Shown here: in pieces, positions 55,679-64,000 of the stretch
Layout of the letters: every line of letters starts with the position of its first letter
Position numbering within the stretch: the stretch's first letter is position 1
NCBI GenBank assembly: GCA_017308135.1
Contig: JAFKFM010000007.1
Location: forward strand, 390,001 to 454,000
DNA: 64,000 nt
Reading direction: 5' to 3'
From: Alphaproteobacteria bacterium
GTDB taxonomy: Bacteria; Pseudomonadota; Alphaproteobacteria; CACIAM-22H2
Notes under the pieces: generated by a model
The model's database searches: none
What the model was told of the DNA's origin: nothing
Seen by the model: only the letters and a program-made list of their open reading frames with translations
Position numbers and translations under genes: made by a program

Positions 55679-56640
55679 TGTCGGGCGAACGGAGTTCCCT
55701 TTCGCGTTGGTGGGACGGCAAAGCCGAGGCGCGCGCCAAATTCCACGCGTGGTGGGAAGGCTACGAATTCCAAGCGCGCGCGCGGGCCGCCGAGGCGGAC
55801 GCAGCGTCCCCGCCGCCCGTGATCGCCGCCCCACGCCCGCGCGTCAAACCCACGGGCAAGGTCCTCGTGCGCGAAACTTGGCCGCCCGAACGCGTGAAGG
55901 TCGCGCAGATGGTGTGGGGCGACGGGTTCTCGTTCCCCGGCGGCATCGACTACACGGTCACGATCGCCAGCGCGCTGAAACTGCCGCGCGACGGACGGGG
56001 CCTGGATATCGGCAGCGGCCTTGGCGGCGGCACGCGCGCGATGGCCTGCGCCTATGGCGCGATAATCGACGGTTTCGATCTGTCGCCCGATCTCGCCCAT
56101 GAAGGCCACGGATTGTCGATCGCCGCGTCGCTGGGCGATCGCGCACCGATCGACTTTCTCGACATCGACCGCGACGTTTTCAAGCCCAGGCATTACGACG
56201 CGGCGCTGATCCGCAACACGCTGTCGCTGATGTCGGACAAGACGGTGCTGCTCAAACGCGTCGCGGCGTCGTTAAAGCCGGGCGGGCGCCTGCTCGTTGT
56301 CGAATTCTGCCTGGCGCGCGAGGACGCGCATGGCGCGGCGCTGGACGCCTATCGCCTGGGCGAGGCGACCGCCCCCCGGCTCGCGACGTTGCCCGTACTC
56401 GCCGCGCGCCTCAAAGAAGCGGGGCTCGCGGTCCTGGGCGTGGAAGATCACACCGAGACGTTCATGCGCACGGTGTTGACCGGCTGGGCGAAGATCGACG
56501 CGCTGGTGAAGCGCGGCGAATTGAACGCCGACGAAGGCCGGGCGCTGATGGGCGAAGCAGAGTTGTGGCAGCGCCGTGTGGGTGCGCTGCAATCGGGCGA
56601 TCTGCGCGTCGCGCGCATCCTCGCCACGGCCGCCCAATAG
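55678..56640 (+). CDS. SAM-dependent methyltransferase
   Basis: A 320-residue class I methyltransferase. An N-terminal basic/Trp-rich region (SRWWDGKAEARAKFHAWWEG) and a Pro linker precede the Rossmann domain, in which motif I is LDIGSGLGGGTRAMA, followed by DGFDLSPDL and the motif near RNTLSLMSDKTVLLKRVAAS with KPGGRLLVVEF. The C-terminal helical extension (residues ~240-320) is unusual. Substrate unknown; a ubiquinone/sterol-type methylase cannot be told apart here. Confidence 0.85.
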   Translation: MSGERSSLSRWWDGKAEARAKFHAWWEGYEFQARARAAEADAASPPPVIAAPRPRVKPTGKVLVRETWPPERVKVAQMVWGDGFSFPGGIDYTVTIASALKLPRDGRGLDIGSGLGGGTRAMACAYGAIIDGFDLSPDLAHEGHGLSIAASLGDRAPIDFLDIDRDVFKPRHYDAALIRNTLSLMSDKTVLLKRVAASLKPGGRLLVVEFCLAREDAHGAALDAYRLGEATAPRLATLPVLAARLKEAGLAVLGVEDHTETFMRTVLTGWAKIDALVKRGELNADEGRALMGEAELWQRRVGALQSGDLRVARILATAAQ

Positions 56641-56641
56641 A

Positions 56642-57271
56642 TCAGGCCGGCGAGTTTTCGATCGCTTTGGCTTCGGCCGCTTCGCGCGCGGCGGCCTCGG
56701 CCACGCGGCGCTTATTGGCGCGATGGGTGCGGATCGCCAGCGTGATCAGCGTGGCGAACAGGCACAGCACCACGATCTTGATCGGCCACGCGGCCTTGGT
56801 GAACACCTCGCCCAGCAGATAGCCGGCACCCGCGAAGGTGCAGGACCACACGCCCGCCGCGATGAAGTTCAGCATCATGAAGCGCGGCCAGAACAGATTG
56901 CTCATGCCGCAGGCGAAGGAGCTGAAATTCCGCACCACGTAGATGAAGCGGAAGGCGAGGATGAAGCCGGTGTTGTATTTGTGCAGAAGGTCGAGCGCCA
57001 CGTCGGTGCCCGGTTTGAGGCGCGGGAAACGCGCGATCAAACGATGGCCGTAGCGCCGCCCGAGGAAGAAATAGAGATTGTCGCCGCAAAAACTGCCGAT
57101 CCACGCGCAGGCGATCAGATAATCGACGCGCAGAATTTCGAAAGCGGGGCTCGCCGCGATACCGGCGAAGATGACGAAGGTCTCGCCTTCGAAAAACGTC
57201 CAGACGAACGTCAGAAGGTAGAACCAATCGCCGTACCCGGCGATCCAGTCGATCCAGCTTTCGAGTGACAT
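56642..57271 (-). CDS. DedA family membrane protein
   Basis: A 209-residue inner-membrane protein. DedA/SNARE-associated blocks: the early FFEGETFVIFAG (E near the membrane), GSFCGDNLYFFLGRRYGHRL (G-x-x-x-G/DxxxYxxGR) and FILAFRFIYVVRNFSSFACG. The family moves lipids such as undecaprenyl phosphate across the membrane. The C-terminus is a charged Ala/Glu-rich tail. It reads away from rpmJ. Confidence 0.92.
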   Translation of the reverse strand: MSLESWIDWIAGYGDWFYLLTFVWTFFEGETFVIFAGIAASPAFEILRVDYLIACAWIGSFCGDNLYFFLGRRYGHRLIARFPRLKPGTDVALDLLHKYNTGFILAFRFIYVVRNFSSFACGMSNLFWPRFMMLNFIAAGVWSCTFAGAGYLLGEVFTKAAWPIKIVVLCLFATLITLAIRTHRANKRRVAEAAAREAAEAKAIENSPA

Positions 57272-57416
57272 TGGCGGCGTTTGAAGCGTCCCTGAAAGCG
57301 CGCACTTTACGGGCGGGTACGCGGCCTGTCCATCGTGCTAAATCACGGTGGCGCACCGAAAATTGGTCATTTTCGTGTACGTGTCCGCCCCGATATTCCG
57401 GGCCGCCAGACCCCGG

Positions 57417-57445
57417 TTGACAGGGGCGGGGGATGTCCCTATGTT
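57417..57445 (+). promoter_or_regulatory. Strong sigma-70-type promoter of rpmJ
   Basis: TTGACA (57417-57422), a 17-bp spacer and TATGTT (57440-57445). The best -35 match in the window. A leader of ~60 bases results. Upstream, GAAAAT (57358-57363) and ATTTTC (57369-57374) form a perfect 6-bp inverted repeat. Confidence 0.7.
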
Positions 57446-57455
57446 CCGCGCCTCA

Positions 57456-57481
57456 TTCGGCCGGGGGCAACCTCGGCCGAA
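57456..57481 (+). promoter_or_regulatory. Leader hairpin before rpmJ
   Basis: A perfect 8-bp inverted repeat: TTCGGCCG (57456-57463) and CGGCCGAA (57474-57481), 10-base loop, extendable by two GC pairs. It lies within the 5' leader between promoter and start. It may stabilise the mRNA or be a control site (inference). Confidence 0.5.
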
Positions 57482-57512
57482 CCCGTATTTCACTCTCGGA
57501 CGGAAGCTTGCC

Positions 57513-57638
57513 ATGAAGGTCGTGAACTCGCTGAAGTCGGCCAAGAAGCGCGACAAGGACTGCAAGATCGTCCGTCGTAAGGGCCGCGTCTACGTCATCA
57601 ACAAGAAGAACCCGCGCTTCAAGGCCCGCCAGGGCTGA
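57513..57638 (+). CDS. rpmJ: 50S ribosomal protein L36 (bL36, zinc-independent form)
   Basis: A 41-residue basic protein (starts [19 protein letters not shown], ends [13 protein letters not shown]). The zinc-ribbon CXXC...C..H of standard L36 is absent; only one Cys remains, so it is the C-minus type related to YkgO, usual in Alphaproteobacteria. A longer open frame upstream is not used; the strong promoter and leader precede the ATG at 57513. Confidence 0.95.
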   Translation: MKVVNSLKSAKKRDKDCKIVRRKGRVYVINKKNPRFKARQG

Positions 57639-57685
57639 TTTCGCGCGAATCGGCGGGAAATTCTCCGCCGCTTCTTGAGGAACGA

Positions 57686-57727
57686 AAAACCCTCGGTACC
57701 GGATCCGGTACCGGGGGTTTTCTTTTT
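57686..57727 (+). terminator. Intrinsic terminator of rpmJ
   Basis: Nearly perfect palindrome: AAAACCC-T-CGGTACC (57686-57700) pairs with GGTACCG-G-GGGTTTT (57707-57721), centre GGATCC, and then a T-rich run to 57727. The A-run on the left makes it potentially bidirectional. Confidence 0.85.
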
Positions 57728-57771
57728 GGCGCCCGCCGCTTTACAAGGAAACGAAGTCCAGGGAGCCGCCC

Positions 57772-59262
57772 ATGCTCGTGATGCCCGCCCCCGATCGGGG
57801 AATCCTCGCGCGCCGCGAATCGATCGTCGCCGCCTTGCGTGACATCGTGCCCGGCGACGGCGTGATCGATTCGGAAATCGGGCGCCGCCCGTTCGAATGC
57901 GACGGTTTGGCGATGTACCGGCAATTGCCGATGGTCGTTGTGCTGCCTTCGACGATCGAACAGGTCGCCGCCGTGCTGAAATACTGCCACGCGGAGGGCA
58001 TCAAAGTGGTGCCGCGCGGGGCGGGCACGGGGCTGTCGGGCGGCGCTTTGCCGTTGGAAGACGGCGTGCTGCTCGGCATGGCGAAATTCAACAAGGTGCT
58101 GGAGATCGACTACACCAACCGCTGCGCGCGCGTGCAGCCGGGTGTCACGAATCTCGGCATCTCCAACGCGGTCGCGCATGCCGGCTTCTATTACGCGCCG
58201 GACCCGTCCTCGCAGATCGCCTGCACGATCGGCGGCAATGTCGCGGAAAATTCCGGCGGCGTGCATTGCCTCAAATACGGTCTCACGACCAACAACGTGC
58301 TGGGCGTCGAGATGGTGACGATGGACGGCACCATCGTGCGCCTCGGCGGCAAGCATATGGATGCGGGCGGCTATGATCTGCTCGGCCTCGTCGTCGGCTC
58401 GGAAGGGTTGCTCGGCGTCGTCACGGAAGTGACCGTGCGAATCCTGCGCAAGCCGCAAACTGCGCGCGGCGCCTTGATCGGTTTCCCGACGGTCGAGGAC
58501 GGCGGCAATTGCGTGGCGCAGATCATCGCCGAAGGCATCATCCCCGGCGGGATCGAGATGATGGACAAGCCCGCGATCCACGCGGCCGAAGCCTTTGCCA
58601 ACGCGGGCTATCCGCTCGACGCGGAAAGCCTGCTGATCGTCGAACTCGACGGGCCGCAAGCCGAATGCGACGAGTTGATCGCCACGGTCGGGCGCATCGC
58701 GAAGGAAAACAACGCGACCTCCATCCGCATTTCGGAAAGCGAGGAGGAGCGTCTGCGTTTCTGGGCGGGCCGTAAATCGGCCTTCCCGGCGGTCGGGCGC
58801 ATCAGCCCCGATTACGTCTGCATGGACGGCACGGTGCCGCGCAAGAAATTGTCGGAAGTGCTCACGCGCATCGGCCAGCTCGGCGACAAGCACGGGCTTC
58901 GCGTCGCCAACGTATTCCATGCCGGCGACGGCAATCTGCATCCGCTGATCCTGTTCGACGCGAACAAAGATGGCGAACTCGCGGCGGCCGAAGCGCTGGG
59001 CGCCGATATTCTGCGCCTGTGCGTCGAAGTCGGCGGCGTGCTGACCGGCGAGCATGGCGTGGGGATCGAAAAGCGCGATCTGATGCCCTCGATGTTCGAC
59101 GAGACCGATCTCGCCCATCAACTGCGCGTCAAATGCGCCTTCGACCCCGACGGCTTGCTCAATCCCGGCAAGGTCTTCCCGCAGCTCCATCGCTGCGCCG
59201 AGATGGGCCGGATGCATGTGCAGCGCGGCGCCATTCCTTTCCCCGATTTGCCGCGGTTCTGA
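57772..59262 (+). CDS. glcD: Glycolate oxidase subunit GlcD (FAD-linked)
   Basis: A 496-residue PCMH-type flavoprotein. The FAD-binding motif is PRGAGTGLSGGALPLE and the second is SSQIACTIGGNVAENSGG. The C-terminal cap has VFHAGDGNLHP and GGVLTGEHGVGIEK. With GlcE and GlcF it oxidises glycolate to glyoxylate. It is preceded by the rpmJ terminator and followed by glcE one base later. Confidence 0.94.
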   Translation: MLVMPAPDRGILARRESIVAALRDIVPGDGVIDSEIGRRPFECDGLAMYRQLPMVVVLPSTIEQVAAVLKYCHAEGIKVVPRGAGTGLSGGALPLEDGVLLGMAKFNKVLEIDYTNRCARVQPGVTNLGISNAVAHAGFYYAPDPSSQIACTIGGNVAENSGGVHCLKYGLTTNNVLGVEMVTMDGTIVRLGGKHMDAGGYDLLGLVVGSEGLLGVVTEVTVRILRKPQTARGALIGFPTVEDGGNCVAQIIAEGIIPGGIEMMDKPAIHAAEAFANAGYPLDAESLLIVELDGPQAECDELIATVGRIAKENNATSIRISESEEERLRFWAGRKSAFPAVGRISPDYVCMDGTVPRKKLSEVLTRIGQLGDKHGLRVANVFHAGDGNLHPLILFDANKDGELAAAEALGADILRLCVEVGGVLTGEHGVGIEKRDLMPSMFDETDLAHQLRVKCAFDPDGLLNPGKVFPQLHRCAEMGRMHVQRGAIPFPDLPRF

Positions 59263-59263
59263 G

Positions 59264-60469
59264 ATGGAAGTTTTCAAACCGACCAACGCGGCCCAATTGA
59301 AGGACGCGATCGCCGCCTGCGTCAGCAACGAACGCGCGGTGGACGTGCGCGGCCTCGGCACCAAAAGCGGCTTGGGCCGGCCGGTCGCGTCGTCGCTGGT
59401 GCTCGATACCTCGGCGCTGAAGGGCGATATCGACTATCAGCCCGAGGAACTCGTGCTGACCTGCGGTGCGGCGACGCCGATGCGCGACATTCTGCTGCTG
59501 CTCGAACAGCGCGCGCAGATGCTGGCCTTCGAGCCGCCGGACCTTGCGCCCTTGTATGGCGGCGAAGTCGGCGGCGGCACGATCGGCGGGGCGCTCGCGG
59601 CCAATCTCGGCGGCCCGCGCCGCGTCAAAATCGGATCGGCGCGCGATCATTTCCTCGGCTTCTCCGCCGTCTCGGGCCGCGCCGAAGCATTCAAGGGTGG
59701 GGGCAAGGTCGTCAAGAACGTCACCGGCTACGATCTGCCGAAGCTGATGGCGGGCTCGATGGGCACGCTCGCCGTGTTCGATACCGTCACGGTCAAGGTG
59801 ATGCCCGCCCCGCCGAAGTCGCGCACGGTGCTGGCCTTCGGTTTGACGCCGATTGAGGCGGTGGCCCTGCTGGCCGATGCGTTGAACTCGCCCTGGGAAG
59901 TCTCGGGGGCGGCGTATCTTCCGGCCGCCACGGCCGCGCATTCGGCCGTCGATCACGTAAAGAACGCAGGCGCGTCGGTCACGGCGATCCGCGTCGAGGG
60001 CACGGCCGTTTCCGTCGCCGCGCGCTGCGAAGCGTTGCGCAAAGCTTTGCCCGAAAAAGCGGGGCAGGAGGAGCTGCACTCGATGCGCTCCAAGATTTTC
60101 TGGGAGGAGGTGCGCGACGTGCGCGCCCTGCTGCCCGCCGACGCCGCCTTGTGGCGCGTGTCGCTGGCGGCGACGCAAGCGCCCGATCTCGTCGCCGCCT
60201 TGCCGGACAGCGCCTATTATTTCGATTGGGGCGGCGGGCTGGTGTGGCTCGCGATGGCGGACGCGAAAGTCGCCGCCTATGCCGAGGCGCTGCGCGCCGC
60301 GATGGGCCAAGGGCATGCGACGCTGATCCGCGCGTCCGACGCCGCGCGCAAAGCCGTGCCGGTGTTCGAGCCGCTCAGCGCGCCCGTGATGGCCCTGACG
60401 CGCGGCCTCAAAATTCAATTCGATCCGTCGGGAATTCTCAACCCCGGCCGGATGTACGCGGGAGTCTGA
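59264..60469 (+). CDS. glcE: Glycolate oxidase subunit GlcE (FAD-binding)
   Basis: A 401-residue PCMH-type subunit, shorter than GlcD. DVRGLGTKSGLGRPV is the FAD phosphate region; GGGTIGGALAANLGGPRRV and FKGGGKVVKNVTGYDLPKLM are the typical GlcE blocks. C-terminal KIQFDPSGILNPGRM. ATG 59264 is one base after the glcD stop; a 16-codon upstream extension is not needed. Confidence 0.94.
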   Translation: MEVFKPTNAAQLKDAIAACVSNERAVDVRGLGTKSGLGRPVASSLVLDTSALKGDIDYQPEELVLTCGAATPMRDILLLLEQRAQMLAFEPPDLAPLYGGEVGGGTIGGALAANLGGPRRVKIGSARDHFLGFSAVSGRAEAFKGGGKVVKNVTGYDLPKLMAGSMGTLAVFDTVTVKVMPAPPKSRTVLAFGLTPIEAVALLADALNSPWEVSGAAYLPAATAAHSAVDHVKNAGASVTAIRVEGTAVSVAARCEALRKALPEKAGQEELHSMRSKIFWEEVRDVRALLPADAALWRVSLAATQAPDLVAALPDSAYYFDWGGGLVWLAMADAKVAAYAEALRAAMGQGHATLIRASDAARKAVPVFEPLSAPVMALTRGLKIQFDPSGILNPGRMYAGV

Positions 60470-60471
60470 CG

Positions 60472-61769
60472 GTGCAAACCCATTTCACCCTCGCGCAATT
60501 GGCCGATGCGGATACGCGGGAGTCGGAAACGATCCTGCGCAAATGCGTGCATTGCGGCTTCTGCACCGCGACGTGCCCTACCTATGTGACGCTGGGCGAC
60601 GAGCTCGACAGCCCGCGCGGGCGCATCTATCTGATCAAGGACATGCTGGAAGCCGGCCGCGCCGCCGATGCGCGCACGGTCAAGCATGTCGATCGCTGCT
60701 TGTCGTGCCTCTCGTGCATGACGACCTGCCCGTCGGGCGTGAACTACATGCACCTCGTCGATCATGCGCGTGCGCATATCGAAAAGACCTATACGCGCCC
60801 CTTCCTGGATCGCGCGTTGCGCGCCGTGCTGGCGGCGATCTTGCCTTATCCGGGGCGGATGCGCATCGCGTTGATCGGCGCGTTGCTGGCGAAGCCGTTG
60901 CGCGCGCTGCTGCCGTCGAAGGGTTTCTTTGGCCGGATGCGCGCACTTCTGGATATGGCGCCCGCGCGCATTCCGTCGCCCTCGCCGATGGAAGGGATCA
61001 AGCTGTTTCCAGCCGAAGGAAAAACGCGCAAACGCGTGGCGCTGCTGCAAGGCTGCGCGCAGCGTGTGCTCGCGCCGCAGATCAACGACGCGACGATCCG
61101 CTTGCTCACGCGCTTGGGCTGCGATGTCGCGATTGCCGACGGCTCGGGCTGCTGCGGGGCGCTCGTCCATCACATGGGCAAGACCGAGGCGAGCCATGAA
61201 GCCGCCGCCGCCAATATCCGCGCCTGGATGAAGCTGTGGGGCGGGGCGGGGCCCGACGCGATCGTGGTCAACGCCTCGGGCTGCGGCACGACGGTCAAGG
61301 ATTACGGCTTCATGTTCCGCGAGGACCCGCATCTGAAAGCGTTCGCCGAAGATGTATCGCGCCGCACGAAGGATATCTCCGAATTACTGACCGAGCTCGG
61401 CATGGGGCAGGCGAAGGCGCCGGAGAAACTCGTCGTCGCCTATCACTCGGCGTGTTCGCTTCAGCACGGGCAGAAGCTGGGCGGTGTTCCGCGCAAGCTG
61501 CTCGCCGATGTGGGGTTCGAGATTCGCGATCCCGCCGAAGGCCACCTGTGCTGCGGCTCGGCCGGCACCTATAATCTGATGCAGCCCGAACTCGCCCAGC
61601 AGCTGCAGGCGCGCAAAGTGGCGAATCTGCAAGCGCTGAAGCCCGATCTGGTCGCGGCGGGCAATATCGGCTGTATCGCGCAGATCGGGGCGGCGGCGTC
61701 CGTGCCGGTCGTCCATACGGTGGAATTGCTCGATTGGGCGGCCGGCGGACCCAAACCGGAAGCGTTAGC

Positions 61770-61773
<4 letters not shown>
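60472..61773 (+). CDS. glcF: Glycolate oxidase iron-sulfur subunit GlcF
   Basis: A 433-residue protein with two 4Fe-4S motifs, CVHCGFCTATCPT (residues ~23-35) and CLSCLSCMTTCPSGV, followed by two CCG (DUF224/heterodisulfide-reductase-type) domains: DGSGCCGALVHHMG and LCCGSAGTYNLMQP. It carries electrons from GlcDE towards the quinone pool. GTG 60472 with GGGAG just upstream. Confidence 0.95.
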
Positions 61774-62315
<542 letters not shown>

Positions 62316-62321
62316 ATTCTT

Positions 62322-62403
62322 CGTCATCCCGGGCGAGCGTCAGCGAGACCCGGGATCCCGGCTCGCGCGGCTCGCTGTCGCGATCCGCTTGGCCGGGATG
62401 ACG
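62322..62403. repeat. Dispersed palindromic element, copy 2
   Basis: An ~82-bp element from CGTCATCCCGG to CCGGGATGACG, clearly related to copy 1 at 10849-10935: the ends CGTCAYCCCGG/CCGGGATGACG, the interior GAGCG..AGCGAGA and GGATCCCGG match. It again sits between convergent genes (greB and the TetR gene). Confidence 0.75.
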
Positions 62404-62410
62404 ATTGGGC

Positions 62411-62983
62411 TCAGGCGACCAGCCGCGCCTGCAAACGCGCGATGGCGCCCGCGAAAGCGGGCGGGTTGTCGGCGGCGCGCGACAACGCGATGGCGCCTTC
62501 GATGCAGGCCACGGCGTCGAACGCCTCGGTACGCGCATCGGCGGGGGCACGTCCCGCCACGACCAACGCGCGCGCGATCGCTTCGATCCAGCGCTGGAAA
62601 TAGCCGCGGATGCGCGCGGCATAGGCTTCGCGCGTATCGGCGAGCGCGAAGGCGCCGAACAGGCACACGCGCCGCCCTGATTTGAAATACGCGTCGAGCG
62701 CGCGGCACATTTCGGTCAAACGCGCGCGCGCTTCCTTCGCGTCGCCCGCCGGGATCGATCGCAAGGGCGCGAAGATATTGCCTTCGAACCACGCGTCCAT
62801 CTCGGCGAGCACGTCCTCCGCCATTTGCGGTTTGCCGCCGGGGAAGAAGTGATAAAGGCTGCCTTTGCCCAAGCCCGTCGCCTTGCCGATTTCGGAAAGA
62901 CTGGCGCCGTCATAGCCGCGCTTGCGGAAGATTTCCGCGAGCTTGGGCAGCACGTCTTGGCGTTCGGCGACAATTCGGGGCAT
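62411..62983 (-). CDS. TetR/AcrR family transcriptional regulator
   Basis: A 190-residue repressor. The N-terminal helix-turn-helix reads VLPKLAEIFRKRGYDGASLS, then EIGKATGLGKGSLYHFFPGG. The C-terminal effector domain has RRVCLFGAFALAD, near the position of Cys sensors in NemR-like proteins. It reads away from carA, with a palindromic operator directly before its own start, so is probably autoregulated. Ligand unknown. Confidence 0.92.
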   Translation of the reverse strand: MPRIVAERQDVLPKLAEIFRKRGYDGASLSEIGKATGLGKGSLYHFFPGGKPQMAEDVLAEMDAWFEGNIFAPLRSIPAGDAKEARARLTEMCRALDAYFKSGRRVCLFGAFALADTREAYAARIRGYFQRWIEAIARALVVAGRAPADARTEAFDAVACIEGAIALSRAADNPPAFAGAIARLQARLVA

Positions 62984-62997
62984 GACGGTAAATCTCT

Positions 62998-63034
62998 ATG
63001 GACCGATAGGTACAAACTAAACCAATCGGTCCAT
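62998..63034. promoter_or_regulatory. Inverted-repeat operator of the TetR regulator
   Basis: Arms ATGGACCGATAGGT (62998-63011) and ACCAATCGGTCCAT (63021-63034), complementary at 13 of 14 positions, spacer 9 bp. Each arm alone is also a near-palindrome of the GGACC-N4-GGTxx type seen at some TetR boxes. It begins 14 bp before the start of the TetR gene. Confidence 0.7.
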
Positions 63035-63131
63035 TAAAGCGAGCCGGAATCACCCGGCGAGTCGGCGCTGCCGCTTGGCGGTGCATGGAAGTTCTCATGA
63101 TTTCAGCGGCTTGCGGGCGGCGTATCCGGGC

Positions 63132-63160
63132 TTGACCAAAGCTTGGGCAGGCGCCTAGAC
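63132..63160 (+). promoter_or_regulatory. Promoter of carA
   Basis: TTGACC (63132-63137), a 17-bp spacer and CTAGAC (63155-63160), about 30 bp before the carA ATG. A CAGGAG ribosome-binding site follows. Confidence 0.55.
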
Positions 63161-63191
63161 CCGCCGCCGATCGCCAACCCAGGAGCCCCGC

Positions 63192-64000
<809 letters not shown>

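Noticed and set aside
63012..63191. Attenuator or riboswitch before carA
   Set aside because: No convincing hairpin with U-tract or known pyrimidine-leader structure is visible; only a promoter and Shine-Dalgarno.

Overview
The window reads as a chromosomal segment of a GC-rich alphaproteobacterium, most plausibly from the Rhodospirillales or a close relative. The evidence is the uniform high GC with strong third-position bias, the xseB-ispA-dxs-tlyA isoprenoid operon order, a zinc-ribbon-less 41-residue L36 protein, glcDEF, PdxH, FabI, and a DXS that opens with the short Gly/His/Asn-rich leader I associate with this group. This placement is inference; there is no rRNA gene in the window. I saw no tRNA, rRNA, CRISPR array, insertion sequence, integrase or phage gene. 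It is mostly core and housekeeping DNA with a few accessory patches.

Layout. 1-3375 (+): the 3' part of an EAL phosphodiesterase, an N-acyl-D-amino-acid deacylase, a SnoaL-like protein and a glutathione transferase, packed with ATGA overlaps. 3368-4431 (-): an Lrp/AsnC regulator and a LysE exporter. 4487-10841 (+): a small membrane/Cys4 protein, glyQ, glyS and ppdK; the ppdK product carries a long histone-H1-like lysine tail. 10941-11837 (-): ygfZ. 11900-18437 (+): a surface-polysaccharide operon of five glycosyltransferases plus an asparagine-synthase-type amidotransferase. 18479-20373 (+): a TauE-type permease and pyrC. 20374-26778 (-): an RND pump with its fusion protein, an FAD oxidoreductase, an ArsR regulator and a secreted protein. 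27166-32548 (+): a cNMP-EAL protein, an HDAC-family deacetylase, a patatin lipase, a CBS protein and sthA. 32545-34281 (-): a large lipoprotein of atypical composition. 34585-38394 (+): xseB-ispA-dxs-tlyA. 38391-42719 (-): a nucleoside transporter, a small membrane protein, aroC, fabI and a 17-kDa surface-antigen-like lipoprotein. 42846-48254 (+): pdxH, a CDF transporter, an APH-AAA kinase fusion, a UspA protein, two orphan small proteins and an SDR. 48251-49611 (-): a PadR-like regulator and a creatininase-family hydrolase. 49691-51197 (+): RidA and a soluble protein with an MCP tip followed by a sensor-like domain. 51194-52423 (-): an unrecognised protein. 52567-56640 (+): aldose epimerase, amidohydrolase, azlCD, a secreted protein and a methyltransferase. 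56642-57271 (-): DedA. 57513-62315 (+): rpmJ, glcDEF and a GreB-family factor. 62411-62983 (-): a TetR regulator. 63192-end (+): carA, cut by the window edge.

Gene organisation is very compact. Most neighbours in the same direction overlap by ATGA/GTGA/TTGA, and four convergent pairs share a 4-bp TTAR stop overlap. Several promoters place the -10 box only 5-6 bp before the start codon, which predicts leaderless mRNAs.

The points most worth a second look are the lysine-rich tail on PPDK, the compositionally foreign hydrophobic segment inside GlyS, the Shine-Dalgarno-bearing hairpin before 46832, the double inverted operator before the TetR gene, the inverted domain order of the MCP-like protein, and the dispersed palindromic element found twice between convergent genes. 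I found no clearly new multi-gene defence or biosynthetic system.
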